Shown: positions 1 through 8,112 of the stretch, piece by piece
Position numbering within the stretch: the first letter of the stretch is position 1
How the letters are laid out: every line of letters starts with the position of its first letter
From: Nonlabens sp. Hel1_33_55
Lineage (GTDB): Bacteria; Bacteroidota; Bacteroidia; Flavobacteriales; Flavobacteriaceae
Direction of reading: 5' to 3'
Assembly: GCF_900101765.1 (NCBI RefSeq)
Contig: NZ_LT627735.1
Location: forward strand, 124,001-188,000
Length of the DNA: 64,000 bases
The notes under the pieces: generated by a model
Told to the model about the DNA's origin: nothing
What the model saw: the letters and a program-made list of their open reading frames with translations, nothing else
Database searches by the model: none
Translations under genes and position numbers: made by a program

Positions 1-48
1 AAAGAGTTCGTAGATAAAATCTTCAAGAATCTTCCGGCAAGGGATTGA
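1..48 (+). CDS. 3' end of an unidentified gene (partial)
   Basis: Frame 1 is open from the window edge and ends at a TGA at 46-48, giving a 15-residue tail that ends KNLPARD. It is too short to identify. It could be the C-terminus of a gene that begins before the window or simply a chance open frame. Confidence 0.35.
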   Translation, partial: KEFVDKIFKNLPARD

Positions 49-403
49 AAATTAGATTTGTCGATAGAACTTTACATCTCTCAACTCTGTCTCCAATAAG
101 CTCGCAACTTCTGACTTCACTCAACGAATAGAGATCATCAATTCCATTCTACATTAAGCCTGTAGTATCCAGTTAAGCTAAATTCAATTTATAAGAAGTC
201 CTCAACAAAATTGAATGGTTTGGCATAGATTGAATGAGGTTTAAATTGAGTTTTTTAGCAAATATTAAATCAACACTAGAGTTAGAATACCAAATTTATT
301 TGATCTGATTGAGTGATTCAAGATGTCCTTTTTTACAGATCACAGTACAAAAAAACCTTGACGGTTAAGTCAAGGTTTAAATATTATAAGTTACGAGTAG
401 GAT
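49..403. other. Gene-free interval
   Basis: I see no convincing reading frame here. The only structure is the minus-strand terminator at 348-378 belonging to the gene that ends at 404. The rest is AT-rich sequence without clear repeats or a promoter box. Confidence 0.5.
348..378 (-). terminator. Rho-independent terminator of the secreted protein gene
   Basis: A perfect 10-bp stem (AAACCTTGAC at 353-362 paired with GTCAAGGTTT at 369-378) has a 6-nt loop. Read on the minus strand it runs into a run of seven T (349-355). It lies 26 bp past the stop codon at 404. Confidence 0.85.
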
Positions 404-1066
404 CTAGTGCTTAGACACTACCACCCATTTTTTGATATTTCCATCGTACATAAGAAGCATCAGATCATTCTTTTTGATATTATGATCATTTTCACCGGCA
501 ATTCTATTGTTAGGCTGGGATTCATCGCTTCCCTTTTTAAGTTGAATGTCTCCAGATGTTGGATATAGATACACCATCGTACCGTCAGGAGCCTCTTTGA
601 ATCCTGTTATATCTACTTTGCTTTCATTATCACCATTAGGCAACCTCACAATTGGCCAGGTTGTGCGTCTGTCTCCAGGCAAGATTACTATTCCAAGGTC
701 AAGGTCATTAATAATACCATCAGAGCCAGGTGCATAGTTGTCTTCTAAGGTACCTCCATTAGGCAATTCTGCTACCGAAGTATCTGTCTCTGGTAACTGT
801 ACCACTAGCTTATTACTTTCAAGAACGATATTTTCCCCTATTTCAATCGGGACAACGTTTCCGTTTTCATCAACACCCATGATGTAAACAACATTTCCTG
901 TTGCTCCAAATTCTCCATTAGCCTTTTTAAGACTTCTTATTCTTAGGGTTCCATTGACATCAAGGTTTGCCGTGGGTGAGTTAGTGTTGACTCCTATATT
1001 TTGAGCCATAGCAGCTGTACTCAATAGAAGAGTAGTAACAAAATTTAGAGTAGAGATCTTTATCAT
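404..1066 (-). CDS. Secreted protein of unknown function
   Basis: A 220-residue protein with a clear signal peptide (MIKISTLNFVTTLLLSTAAMAQ). The mature protein begins with IGVNTNSPTANLDVNGTLRIR, the opening commonly seen in long Bacteroidota surface or tail-fibre-like proteins, but here the protein is short and has no C-terminal sorting domain that I recognise. I chose the ATG at 1066. The frame can be extended to a TTG at 1087, but that codon lies inside a TAnnTTTG promoter box (1085-1092) and the extension would spoil the signal peptide. The gene is monocistronic with its own terminator. Function unknown; an exported or cell-surface location is an inference from the signal peptide. Confidence 0.75.
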   Translation of the reverse strand: MIKISTLNFVTTLLLSTAAMAQNIGVNTNSPTANLDVNGTLRIRSLKKANGEFGATGNVVYIMGVDENGNVVPIEIGENIVLESNKLVVQLPETDTSVAELPNGGTLEDNYAPGSDGIINDLDLGIVILPGDRRTTWPIVRLPNGDNESKVDITGFKEAPDGTMVYLYPTSGDIQLKKGSDESQPNNRIAGENDHNIKKNDLMLLMYDGNIKKWVVVSKH

Positions 1067-1084
1067 GTAGGGTTTATTCTGACA

Positions 1085-1092
1085 CAAAAATA
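1085..1092 (-). promoter_or_regulatory. Bacteroidota -7 promoter box (TATTTTTG)
   Basis: On the minus strand this reads TATTTTTG, matching TAnnTTTG, 18 nt upstream of the chosen ATG at 1066. No convincing -33 TTG was seen. It supports the downstream start. Confidence 0.55.
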
Positions 1093-1279
1093 TCGGACTT
1101 ATTTTAATATATACGGATTTGAATGACTTATCGACGTATGACCCTTAAATTTTACTTTAATCGATTTAATCTATCGCTTAAGTGTTCTAACAGAAGCAAC
1201 TACAAACATATGTGTAAAAATCATTTTAAGTAAATCACTAGATCTTCCAAAACTCTTTATCAAAAATAATTTGATCTAA

Positions 1280-2101
1280 CTAAGCGAAAGAATTGATGGT
1301 TTTTCTAATACTCACTAATCTGGTGAGTAACCCTTCTAAGTATTTGAGATCTAGCATATTTGCGCCATCGCTTTTTGCATTTGCAGGATCAAAATGTGTT
1401 TCTATAAATAATCCATCTACGTGATTGACGATTCCAGCTCGCGCTATGGTTTCTATCATATCGGGACGTCCACCAGTAACACCGCTGGATTGATTGGGTT
1501 GCTGCAAGCTATGAGTGACATCGAGAACAGTAGGCGCATATTGTCTCATGGTAGGAATACCTCTAAAATCAACAATCATATCTTGATAACCGAACATGGT
1601 CCCACGATCTGTAATTATGACTTGCTCATTACCAGAATCGGTTACCTTCATGGCTGCATGCTTCATGCTTTCTGGAGACATGAATTGTCCTTTTTTCAAG
1701 TTCACAACTTTGCCGGTTTCTGCAGCGGCTACAACTAGATCAGTCTGACGTACTAGAAATGCAGGTATCTGTAGAATATCCACATATTCAGCAGCCATTG
1801 ATGCATCACTTACTTCATGAATATCAGTTATGGTCGGAATCTGAAAAGTTTCACTCACTTTACGCAAAATCTTCAAAGCTTTCTCATCACCTATGCCTGT
1901 AAAGCTATCGATACGACTGCGATTGGCCTTTTTGAAACTACCTTTGAATACATATGGAATGGATAACTTATCTGTGATGTTTACCACCTTTTCTGCTATT
2001 CGCAACGCCATTTCTTCGCTCTCAATGGCGCACGGTCCAGAAAGCAAGAAAAAGTTATTTGAATCAATATATTTTAGTTGTGGTACTTTGGATAAGTCCA
2101 T
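1280..2101 (-). CDS. kdsA: 3-deoxy-8-phosphooctulonate synthase (KdsA)
   Basis: Condenses phosphoenolpyruvate with arabinose 5-phosphate to make Kdo-8-phosphate, a precursor of the lipopolysaccharide inner core, in the cytoplasm. The 273-residue length is normal for the family. It has the N-terminal LSGPCAIESEE motif and the substrate-binding segment KGSFKKANRSRIDSFTG. Cys24 in GPCAIES is the position that is Cys in metal-dependent (Aquifex-type) enzymes and Asn in the E. coli enzyme, so a metal-dependent enzyme is predicted. It is separated by 38 bp from the rhodanese gene upstream on the same strand. A Kdo-kinase-like gene and glycosyltransferases lie 41 kb further on, consistent with a Kdo-containing lipopolysaccharide. 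Confidence 0.95.
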   Translation of the reverse strand: MDLSKVPQLKYIDSNNFFLLSGPCAIESEEMALRIAEKVVNITDKLSIPYVFKGSFKKANRSRIDSFTGIGDEKALKILRKVSETFQIPTITDIHEVSDASMAAEYVDILQIPAFLVRQTDLVVAAAETGKVVNLKKGQFMSPESMKHAAMKVTDSGNEQVIITDRGTMFGYQDMIVDFRGIPTMRQYAPTVLDVTHSLQQPNQSSGVTGGRPDMIETIARAGIVNHVDGLFIETHFDPANAKSDGANMLDLKYLEGLLTRLVSIRKTINSFA

Positions 2102-2139
2102 AATGTAATAGGTAAGCTTAAATATTAAATGTATTCAGA

Positions 2140-2457
2140 TTATTCAGGAATAGTTGTATCACCATCCCAATTGCTGTAACCGCCAATTAAATTATAGAGG
2201 TTATCAATACCTGATTGTTTCATAATTTGACAAGCTTGGACGCTACGACTTCCAGCTCTACAATAAACGTAATAATTTTTTGAAGCATCCATTTTCTGGA
2301 CTCCTTCCATAAATTCCTGTGGCTGATAGATGTCTAATTGTTCTGCTCCAGGAATAATTCCATCTGCAAATTCTTCATCAGTACGTACGTCCAGGATGAC
2401 TTTATTATCATCGTTGGCAGTCATTTCCTGCCATTCTTGATTGCTTAAATTTTTCAT
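2140..2457 (-). CDS. Single-domain rhodanese-like sulfurtransferase
   Basis: A 105-residue cytoplasmic rhodanese with the family hallmarks: VILDVRTDEEF near the N-terminus, the active-site loop YVYCRAGSRSVQ with Cys66, and the closing IGGYSNWDG segment. Proteins of this type carry a persulfide on the loop Cys and pass sulfur to an acceptor. Its ATG overlaps the stop of the upstream persulfide-dioxygenase-like gene by 4 bp (ATGA), so the two are almost certainly translationally coupled. The partnership suggests that it feeds or drains persulfide for the fusion protein. Confidence 0.9.
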   Translation of the reverse strand: MKNLSNQEWQEMTANDDNKVILDVRTDEEFADGIIPGAEQLDIYQPQEFMEGVQKMDASKNYYVYCRAGSRSVQACQIMKQSGIDNLYNLIGGYSNWDGDTTIPE

Positions 2458-3854
2458 AGTGTGTGAGTTTCTACGGGTGCACCCGCAACATTTTTAATGG
2501 CTCCATAACCACCTTCAATATTAATCATGTTTTTGATTCCGCGAGATTGTGCGATGCTGGCATAAATGACAGATCTGTAACCTCCTGCGCAGTGAATATG
2601 GTATTTATTTTCAGCATCTAGTTCTTTTAGATTTTCATGAACTTTATCTAAAGTAAACAAAGGAACATTAGCTAGGTGTGACTTTTGGAATTCTGCAGGT
2701 TTTCTTACATCGATGATGTTCTCAACAGCACCTCTATTGAAATCTGAAATAAATTTTTCAGCAGATTTATTTTCAATGGACGCCGTGTCAAATCCAGCTT
2801 CCTGCCAAGCTTCAAAACCACCTTTTAGGTATCCATTGACATTATCGTATCCTACTCGCGCTAGTCGTGTAACCGCTTCTTCCTCGCGACCTATAGGTGC
2901 TACCAAAACGATTTTTTGATCAATATCTTTAATTAAAGAACCAACCCAAGGCGCAAACTGCCCATCCAGTCCAATAAACCAAGATCCTGGAACGTGAGCA
3001 GCGGTAAACTCTTGCGGACTCCTTACATCAAGAACCAAAAATTCTTGATCTTCAGATAAGCTTTTGAATGATTTTGGATTTATAGCTGTCAGACCTCGTT
3101 GGAGAACCTCATCGATGCTAGAATTTACACCGCGGTTCATCTGTACATTTTTAGGGAAATAAGCTGGTGGTGCAGAGATCCCATTAGTTACCTGCTTTAT
3201 AAAATCTTCTCTAGACAAATCACTCGCAAGGGCATAGTTCGTAGCTTTTTGATTTCCCAAGCTGTCGCTGGTCTCACTACTCATATTTTTCCCACAAGCG
3301 CTACCAGCGCCATGGGCTGGATAAACTATGATGTCATCTGGTAATTTCATGATCACATCACGTAGGGAATCAAACAACATTCCAGCAAGCTTATCCTTAG
3401 AAATGTTTGATTTTACGGCAAGATCCGGTCGACCTACATCACCTATAAATAGGGTGTCACCGGTAAACAAAGCTTTTGGTTTTTCGTTTTCATCTTTAAG
3501 CAAATAGCAGGATGACTCCAGCGTGTGACCAGGCGTGTGAAGCAAGGTCAATGTTATATTTCCTATTGAAAATGATTGTTGGTGGTTCGCTTTCGCGAAA
3601 GCGTAACTCGTCTCAGCATTGGGACCTATTACAATAGTCGCACCTGTTTTTTGAGCTAGATCTACATGACCGCTAACAAAATCTGCATGAAAATGAGTAA
3701 GAAAAATATATTTGATGTTGGCCTTGTCTTGATCTGCACGATCAATGTATTGCTGGACTTCCCGTAATGGGTCTATTACCGCAGCATCACCTGCAGAGGA
3801 AATATAATACGTTCCCTGCGCAAGACATTTTGTGTAATACTGTTCGAGCACCAT
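2454..3854 (-). CDS. CstB-like persulfide dioxygenase-rhodanese fusion
   Basis: A 466-residue three-part protein. Residues 1-250 are a metallo-beta-lactamase fold with THFHAD (His54, His56, Asp58) and HTPGHT, as in ETHE1-type persulfide dioxygenases. Residues about 260-355 form a rhodanese-like domain that lacks the active Cys (the loop reads APIGREEE). The last 100 residues are a second rhodanese with Cys422 in HCAGGYRS. This order (dioxygenase, dead rhodanese, live rhodanese) is that of CstB, which oxidises persulfides and detoxifies sulfide. The start is preceded by a TATTTTTG box 14 nt upstream. A copy of the genome-wide palindrome at 3589-3602 encodes AFAKA near residue 87. Confidence 0.88.
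   Translation of the reverse strand: MVLEQYYTKCLAQGTYYISSAGDAAVIDPLREVQQYIDRADQDKANIKYIFLTHFHADFVSGHVDLAQKTGATIVIGPNAETSYAFAKANHQQSFSIGNITLTLLHTPGHTLESSCYLLKDENEKPKALFTGDTLFIGDVGRPDLAVKSNISKDKLAGMLFDSLRDVIMKLPDDIIVYPAHGAGSACGKNMSSETSDSLGNQKATNYALASDLSREDFIKQVTNGISAPPAYFPKNVQMNRGVNSSIDEVLQRGLTAINPKSFKSLSEDQEFLVLDVRSPQEFTAAHVPGSWFIGLDGQFAPWVGSLIKDIDQKIVLVAPIGREEEAVTRLARVGYDNVNGYLKGGFEAWQEAGFDTASIENKSAEKFISDFNRGAVENIIDVRKPAEFQKSHLANVPLFTLDKVHENLKELDAENKYHIHCAGGYRSVIYASIAQSRGIKNMINIEGGYGAIKNVAGAPVETHTL
3589..3602. repeat. GCTTTCGCGAAAGC palindrome, in a gene
   Basis: Perfect copy inside the CstB-like gene, read as Ala-Phe-Ala-Lys-Ala. Confidence 0.9.
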
Positions 3855-3868
3855 GACAAATCTTTATG

Positions 3869-3876
3869 CAAAAATA
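3869..3876 (-). promoter_or_regulatory. -7 promoter box of the persulfide dioxygenase operon
   Basis: Reads TATTTTTG followed by CAT on the minus strand, 14 nt upstream of the ATG at 3854. No clear -33 element. Confidence 0.5.
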
Positions 3877-3923
3877 CGCAATATCTACAGCTTGCTAGAA
3901 TCCTGTGTGGTTACTTGATTCCA

Positions 3924-4652
3924 CTATTTTTTAATGGAACAACCTATCGCGACGGTTGTTTTAGGATCAATTTCTCTACCACTAATTAGGGCATCAAGGG
4001 CATCCTTCAAAAAATGATTTTTAACCGCTTTGACATCTTTATGATTATCGTCAATAGCACCTATATATCTTACAATGTTTTTAGAATTTTCCTTTTCTAA
4101 AAGAAAGACATGTGGCGTTTTTGTGGCTCCATATTGTGGGTAAATGTCCTGTTTAGAGTCAAATAAATAAGGGAAAGTAAATCCTTTTTCTCTAGCCCGA
4201 ATCTTCATATTTTCAAAGCTATCGTCTGGATATAATTCTGGATTGTTAGGGTTTATCGCAATTACAGGATATCCTTTTTTCTTGTATTCTTTGTCAATAG
4301 CGATAATTCGATCTTCATAAGCTTTACTATAAGGACAATGGTTGCAGGTAAAAATTACTATGAAACCTTTTGCGTCTGGATAATCTTCCAATGACTTAAA
4401 ACTGCCGTCTATATCTTTCAAATTGAAATCTGTAGCTTCATCGCCTATGGAATATCCTACCAGTTCATCATCTTCATTTTCTGAATAGGCATTATCAAAG
4501 AACTGTTCGTCCTCTTCGGTTTGGTTGTAGTTTTCATTTGGATTAACGGCATATAATTCTCCAGATCTAGAAGAATATTCCATAGCACCAAAAACTACAG
4601 CGCCTGATAGAGCAATCAAGCAAACAACGGTTAATATCTTGAGCGTTTTCAT
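3924..4652 (-). CDS. Membrane-anchored AhpC/TSA-type thioredoxin-fold protein
   Basis: A 242-residue protein with an N-terminal hydrophobic segment (about residues 5-23) that is a signal peptide or anchor, an acidic linker, and a thioredoxin-fold domain from about residue 70 (EATDFNLKDIDGSFKSLEDY). The redox site is FTCNHCPYSKAYE, a CxxC (CNHC) in the place used by peroxiredoxin-like and thiol-disulfide proteins, followed by the cis-Pro region KTPHVFLL. Likely a periplasmic thiol oxidoreductase. Its ATG overlaps the stop of the TlpA-like gene by 4 bp, so the pair forms a coupled unit. Substrate unknown. Confidence 0.85.
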   Translation of the reverse strand: MKTLKILTVVCLIALSGAVVFGAMEYSSRSGELYAVNPNENYNQTEEDEQFFDNAYSENEDDELVGYSIGDEATDFNLKDIDGSFKSLEDYPDAKGFIVIFTCNHCPYSKAYEDRIIAIDKEYKKKGYPVIAINPNNPELYPDDSFENMKIRAREKGFTFPYLFDSKQDIYPQYGATKTPHVFLLEKENSKNIVRYIGAIDDNHKDVKAVKNHFLKDALDALISGREIDPKTTVAIGCSIKK

Positions 4653-5122
4653 AAAAATTTATTTATTTCTGACTTCAATTCACTAGCGGTGAATGAAGTA
4701 TTGTAAAACATCTTTTTTGAGCCTTTTTGAATCAGTGTGGCTGGTATTGCACCATCCCAATGCTGATCAACCATTGGAATCCATTCTGCAGCATAAGGAT
4801 CGTCCAACAACTTTACCGTTGGCGTGATATTATTCTTTACCAAAAACGGATTTACCAATTCATCTACATTTTCTACATCGTCAAGACTAATCAATATTAC
4901 TTCAATATTGTCCTTATCATCTATTTCTACAAAAGCTGGTAATTCTTCCACGCAAGGTATGCACCATGTCGCCCAGAAGTTAATTACTTGGACACGATCT
5001 GTTGCTGGCTTATTGATCAAATTAGTTAAATAATCTCTACCAACAATTTCGGTTTTACTTGGCTCTTGTTTGCTACAAGATGTCAATATTACCAAACTTA
5101 ATAAAAGTAGTATTTTGCGCAC
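4649..5122 (-). CDS. TlpA-like thioredoxin-fold lipoprotein
   Basis: A 157-residue protein with a lipoprotein signal (lipobox LTSC, Cys16) and a thioredoxin fold containing NFWATWCIPCVEELP, the classic TlpA/ResA-type WCxxC site, and the cis-Pro loop AIPATLI. It probably reduces or isomerises disulfides in the periplasm. Translation starts at a GTG (5120-5122); no ATG in the right place exists. It is the first gene of a two-gene unit with the downstream AhpC/TSA-type protein. Confidence 0.88.
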   Translation of the reverse strand: MRKILLLLSLVILTSCSKQEPSKTEIVGRDYLTNLINKPATDRVQVINFWATWCIPCVEELPAFVEIDDKDNIEVILISLDDVENVDELVNPFLVKNNITPTVKLLDDPYAAEWIPMVDQHWDGAIPATLIQKGSKKMFYNTSFTASELKSEINKFL

Positions 5123-5226
5123 GCGGGAAATATATGTGAACTATTGAGTACTATAATGTGATTTAACTAACCTTAATAATAACGGTGAATTTATTGTAGG
5201 AATTTAATAAGTAAAGGACTACAAAA

Positions 5227-5718
5227 TTAGCTTTTAATCGATTCCTTCATTCTCTCTACAATATGAAATGCAGCTGGACAGATAAATGTGTTGGCAATGG
5301 TGATCGAGGCAATCTGAGTCAATTTTCTACGATCAGTATGCGGGTATTCTCTACAAGCTTTAGGCCGTACTTCATAAATACTACAATAATTATCTGCACC
5401 TAGAAAGGTACAAGGCACTGTTTGAAGTACATAATCCTTATCCTCATCAATACGTAAATAGGTATCAATAAATGAAGCGGGTTTCATTTTAAAGTGTTTC
5501 GCAATCCGGTTGATGTCATTTTGCGTAAATAAAGGACCAGTTGTTTTACAGCAGTTGGCACACTTAAGACAATCAATCTCTTCAAAAGCCTCATCGTGTA
5601 ACTCTTGTGTTATAGAGTCTATGTTTTTAGGAGATTTACGTTTTAGCTTTTTGAAAAATGCAACATTCTCCTTTTTACGTTGGGCAGCAATCGACGGTAA
5701 ATCCTCTGGCGAAATCAT
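5227..5718 (-). CDS. YkgJ-family cysteine-cluster protein
   Basis: A 163-residue cytoplasmic protein with the Cys pattern of the YkgJ/UPF0153 family: CLKCANCCKTTGP around residues 50-62, then CTFLGADNYCSIYEVRPKACREYP and a last Cys near residue 145. These cysteines are thought to bind zinc or an Fe-S cluster. The biochemical role is not known. It stands alone, about 100 bp from the neighbouring minus-strand gene and divergent from the lipoprotein gene at 5817. Confidence 0.85.
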   Translation of the reverse strand: MISPEDLPSIAAQRKKENVAFFKKLKRKSPKNIDSITQELHDEAFEEIDCLKCANCCKTTGPLFTQNDINRIAKHFKMKPASFIDTYLRIDEDKDYVLQTVPCTFLGADNYCSIYEVRPKACREYPHTDRRKLTQIASITIANTFICPAAFHIVERMKESIKS

Positions 5719-5816
5719 GATAAGTTGGGAACTAATTATAAAAGATCGTGCAATTTAAAAGAAGCTTTTGGGTTTTAAGTATCTAAGCTCTATTTTGTGT
5801 AACATAAAAATCTAGA

Positions 5817-6587
5817 ATGAAAAAAATACTGATGTTTTTGTTTATCGTTGGCCTTATAGGTTGTTCCAGCGATGACAATGGTAATGATGACAATGGAAAT
5901 CCTGGCAATAACGGCAATGCAAATTTGCGTTCTACAGGCGATAGTGCTGAAGAGTTATTGAGATCGAACACTTTTGATCAATTAGAGATTGAGATAATTT
6001 ATATCAACGGCATACGTCCAGAAACTGAAACGCTCGTCAACTTGCAGAACTTTCTGCAGCAGCGACTCAATAAGCCTGAAGGTATTTCAATTACACAGCG
6101 CAATATTACCGATAGTACTGGCGAGAATTATACTATTGAAGAAATTGACGACTTAGAACAGGACAATCGAACCAGCTTTACCAGAGACAACACCATAGCC
6201 GTGTCTATTATTGTGGCAGATAAGCCCAATGAAAATGATGAAGGAAATTCCGTAGTGCTGGGAACGGCGTATCGCAATACATCATTAGTGATTTATCAAA
6301 GCACGGTTGAGCGATTTAGCGGCGGATTGAATCAGCCGTCGAGAGTTAATCTGGAAACGACGGTTTACAATCACGAGTTTGCCCACCTTATGGGACTGGT
6401 CAACTTAGGTACACCATTGCAAAGTCAGCATGAAGATCCAGATAACGAGCGCCATTGTGATGTGGAAGGTTGCCTGATGTTTTTTGAAATCAACGGTGGC
6501 AATGTCCTTAATATGATGAACATGACCAGTATCCCACAATTAGATGCACAATGCATCGCAGATCTTCAGGCAAATGGTGGTAAATAA
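5817..6587 (+). CDS. Archaemetzincin-like surface lipoprotein (putative zinc protease)
   Basis: A 256-residue protein with a lipoprotein signal (lipobox LIGC, Cys16) followed by an Asp/Asn/Gly-rich linker (SSDDNGNDDNGNPG). The acidic residues just after the lipidated Cys resemble the flavobacterial surface-export signal. The C-terminal half carries HEFAHLMG (His186, Glu187, His190), a zinc-binding HExxHxxG site. Further on comes HCDVEGCLM (His213, Cys214, Cys219, Met221), and the CxxxxCxM spacing is that of archaemetzincins. In archaemetzincins the third His follows closely; here about 20 residues are inserted before it. A later Cys (QLDAQCIAD) may replace part of the second Cys pair. A surface zinc peptidase is likely; its substrate is unknown. 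Confidence 0.7.
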   Translation: MKKILMFLFIVGLIGCSSDDNGNDDNGNPGNNGNANLRSTGDSAEELLRSNTFDQLEIEIIYINGIRPETETLVNLQNFLQQRLNKPEGISITQRNITDSTGENYTIEEIDDLEQDNRTSFTRDNTIAVSIIVADKPNENDEGNSVVLGTAYRNTSLVIYQSTVERFSGGLNQPSRVNLETTVYNHEFAHLMGLVNLGTPLQSQHEDPDNERHCDVEGCLMFFEINGGNVLNMMNMTSIPQLDAQCIADLQANGGK

Positions 6588-6612
6588 TAAGTTGAAGTTT
6601 TATTTTTAGTTC

Positions 6613-6626
6613 GCTTTCGCGAAAGC
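6613..6626. repeat. GCTTTCGCGAAAGC palindrome, intergenic
   Basis: Perfect copy between the convergent lipoprotein and folD genes. The arms extend imperfectly (AGTTCGC on the left, GCGGACT on the right). Confidence 0.9.
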
Positions 6627-6641
6627 GGACTTCTCAAACAA

Positions 6642-7532
6642 CTATTTGCTACTGGCTTCTCTGTGACGTTCTCTAGCTAAAAGTGTGTTCTTAAGCAGCA
6701 TCGCGATGGTCATAGGACCTACACCGCCTGGAACTGGTGTGATATGACTAGCCTTTTTTGAAACGTTTTCATAATCTACATCACCGGTAATGTAATAACC
6801 ACGCTCGCGTGATTCATCTGGAACGCGTGTGATTCCAACGTCAATAATTACAGCACCATCTTTAACCATTTCGGCTTTCAAGAAGCCTGGAACGCCCAGC
6901 GCGGTGATGATAATATCTGCTTGAGATGTGATTTGGGTAATATTTTTAGTACGACTGTGAGTCAAGGTAACCGTAGAATTTCCCGGAAATCCCTTTCTAC
7001 CCATCAAGATACTCATAGGTCGACCCACAATGTGTGACCTACCAATGACAACAGTATGCTTACCAGAGGTTTGTACCTCATACCGATCTAGTAATTCCAG
7101 AATACCAAATGGAGTCGCAGGAATAAACGTACTCATGTCCAGCGCCATACGACCAAAATTCGTTGGGTGAAAACCATCTACATCCTTATCTGGATCCACT
7201 GCCATCAATACCTTTTGGGTATCAATTTGTTTAGGCAACGGTAGCTGAACGATAAAACCATCGATATCTGGATTATTATTAAGCTTCTTGATTTCCTTCA
7301 ATAGTTCCGTTTCACTGGTAGTAGCTGGCATGCGCACCATCGTACTTTCAAAACCTACACGCTCACAGGCACGAACTTTTGATCCTACATAAGTCAAACT
7401 TGCACCATCATTACCAACAATCACAGCTGCCAGATGTGGTACTTTCTCGCCATTGGATTTCATCTCATCGACAATATCCTTAATCTCATTTTTTATATCG
7501 TTGCTGGTCTTTTTGCCGTCTAGTATGGTCAT
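6642..7532 (-). CDS. folD: Bifunctional methylene-THF dehydrogenase / methenyl-THF cyclohydrolase
   Basis: Interconverts 5,10-methylene-, methenyl- and 10-formyl-tetrahydrofolate in cytoplasmic one-carbon metabolism. The 296-residue length is normal. Motifs: YVGSKVRACERVG with the catalytic Lys, PLPKQID and DPDKDVDGFHPTN in the substrate site, the nucleotide loop VIGRSHIVGRP, and the C-terminal PVPGGVGPMT. It lies downstream of ffh and the IVP-family gene on the same strand and is convergent with the lipoprotein gene. Confidence 0.97.
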   Translation of the reverse strand: MTILDGKKTSNDIKNEIKDIVDEMKSNGEKVPHLAAVIVGNDGASLTYVGSKVRACERVGFESTMVRMPATTSETELLKEIKKLNNNPDIDGFIVQLPLPKQIDTQKVLMAVDPDKDVDGFHPTNFGRMALDMSTFIPATPFGILELLDRYEVQTSGKHTVVIGRSHIVGRPMSILMGRKGFPGNSTVTLTHSRTKNITQITSQADIIITALGVPGFLKAEMVKDGAVIIDVGITRVPDESRERGYYITGDVDYENVSKKASHITPVPGGVGPMTIAMLLKNTLLARERHREASSK

Positions 7533-7554
7533 GGTGTGGTGGTTTTAATTTTCT

Positions 7555-7598
7555 ATTGCCAATTTTGAAATGGCTCTGCAATTTGTAATTGCCGATTA
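7555..7598 (+). repeat. Left arm of imperfect inverted repeat around the IVP gene
   Basis: The reverse complement of these 44 bp aligns with 8055-8099 over nearly the full length; by eye about 35 of 45 positions match. The outermost part is best conserved: ATTGCCAATTTTGAA here against TTCAAAAATTGGCAAT there. It starts 22 bp upstream of the folD start and ends 11 bp before the IVP stop. Confidence 0.65.
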
Positions 7599-7609
7599 TA
7601 TTTTAATAA

Positions 7610-7999
7610 TCAATCGTATTTATTTCCTTTACGGTCACTATTTTTCAAGTACTTCATGAATCCTGCAATTTGGGCTTGGCATTCATTCATTTGTTTGGCG
7701 ATGCTGCCAAATTTTTCTGGCTCTAAATATTTTCTATCTAAGCATCTATATAATTGAGATTTTGATTCCCCACAACTTGCTTTTGCTATACTAAGAAACT
7801 GAATAAATTCTCGATTACCATCTCTTTCAAATCCCTCTGCGATATTATCCATAATTGAACCTGAGGACTTATTGATCTGGTTCCAAAGACCATAATCTTT
7901 TTGCAAATCACTTGATAAATACAAATCGTATATCTCATTACAGATAATTCTGGCACGTTGCCAAATTTCCAAGTCTTCAAAAGATTTGTAATGAGCCAT
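7610..7999 (-). CDS. Four-helix bundle protein of the 23S rRNA-IVP (S23) family
   Basis: A 129-residue, mostly helical protein that opens with MAHYKSFEDLEIWQRARIIC and contains IMDNIAEGFERDGNREFIQFL, both typical of the family. The family is named for open frames inside intervening sequences of bacterial 23S rRNA, but most members, as here, lie elsewhere and have no proven function. It sits as a compact cassette between ffh and folD, on their strand, enclosed by an imperfect inverted repeat of about 45 bp (7555-7598 and 8055-8099). This suggests insertion into an older ffh-folD arrangement. Confidence 0.85.
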   Translation of the reverse strand: MAHYKSFEDLEIWQRARIICNEIYDLYLSSDLQKDYGLWNQINKSSGSIMDNIAEGFERDGNREFIQFLSIAKASCGESKSQLYRCLDRKYLEPEKFGSIAKQMNECQAQIAGFMKYLKNSDRKGNKYD

Positions 8000-8054
8000 A
8001 TTTATATTTTTGCAAACATTGAAAGAGGTGACTTTTAGTTTCTAAATTAATTAG

Positions 8055-8099
8055 GAATCGGTAATCGAGAATTGCGACAGCAATTCAAAAATTGGCAAT
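8055..8099 (-). repeat. Right arm of imperfect inverted repeat around the IVP gene
   Basis: Partner of 7555-7598. It ends 13 bp from the ffh stop codon. The segment GAGAATTGCGA in it resembles GAGAACTGCGA, found twice in the gene-free interval near 51.0 kb. Confidence 0.65.
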
Positions 8100-8112
8100 T
8101 ATACGTAGTGCC

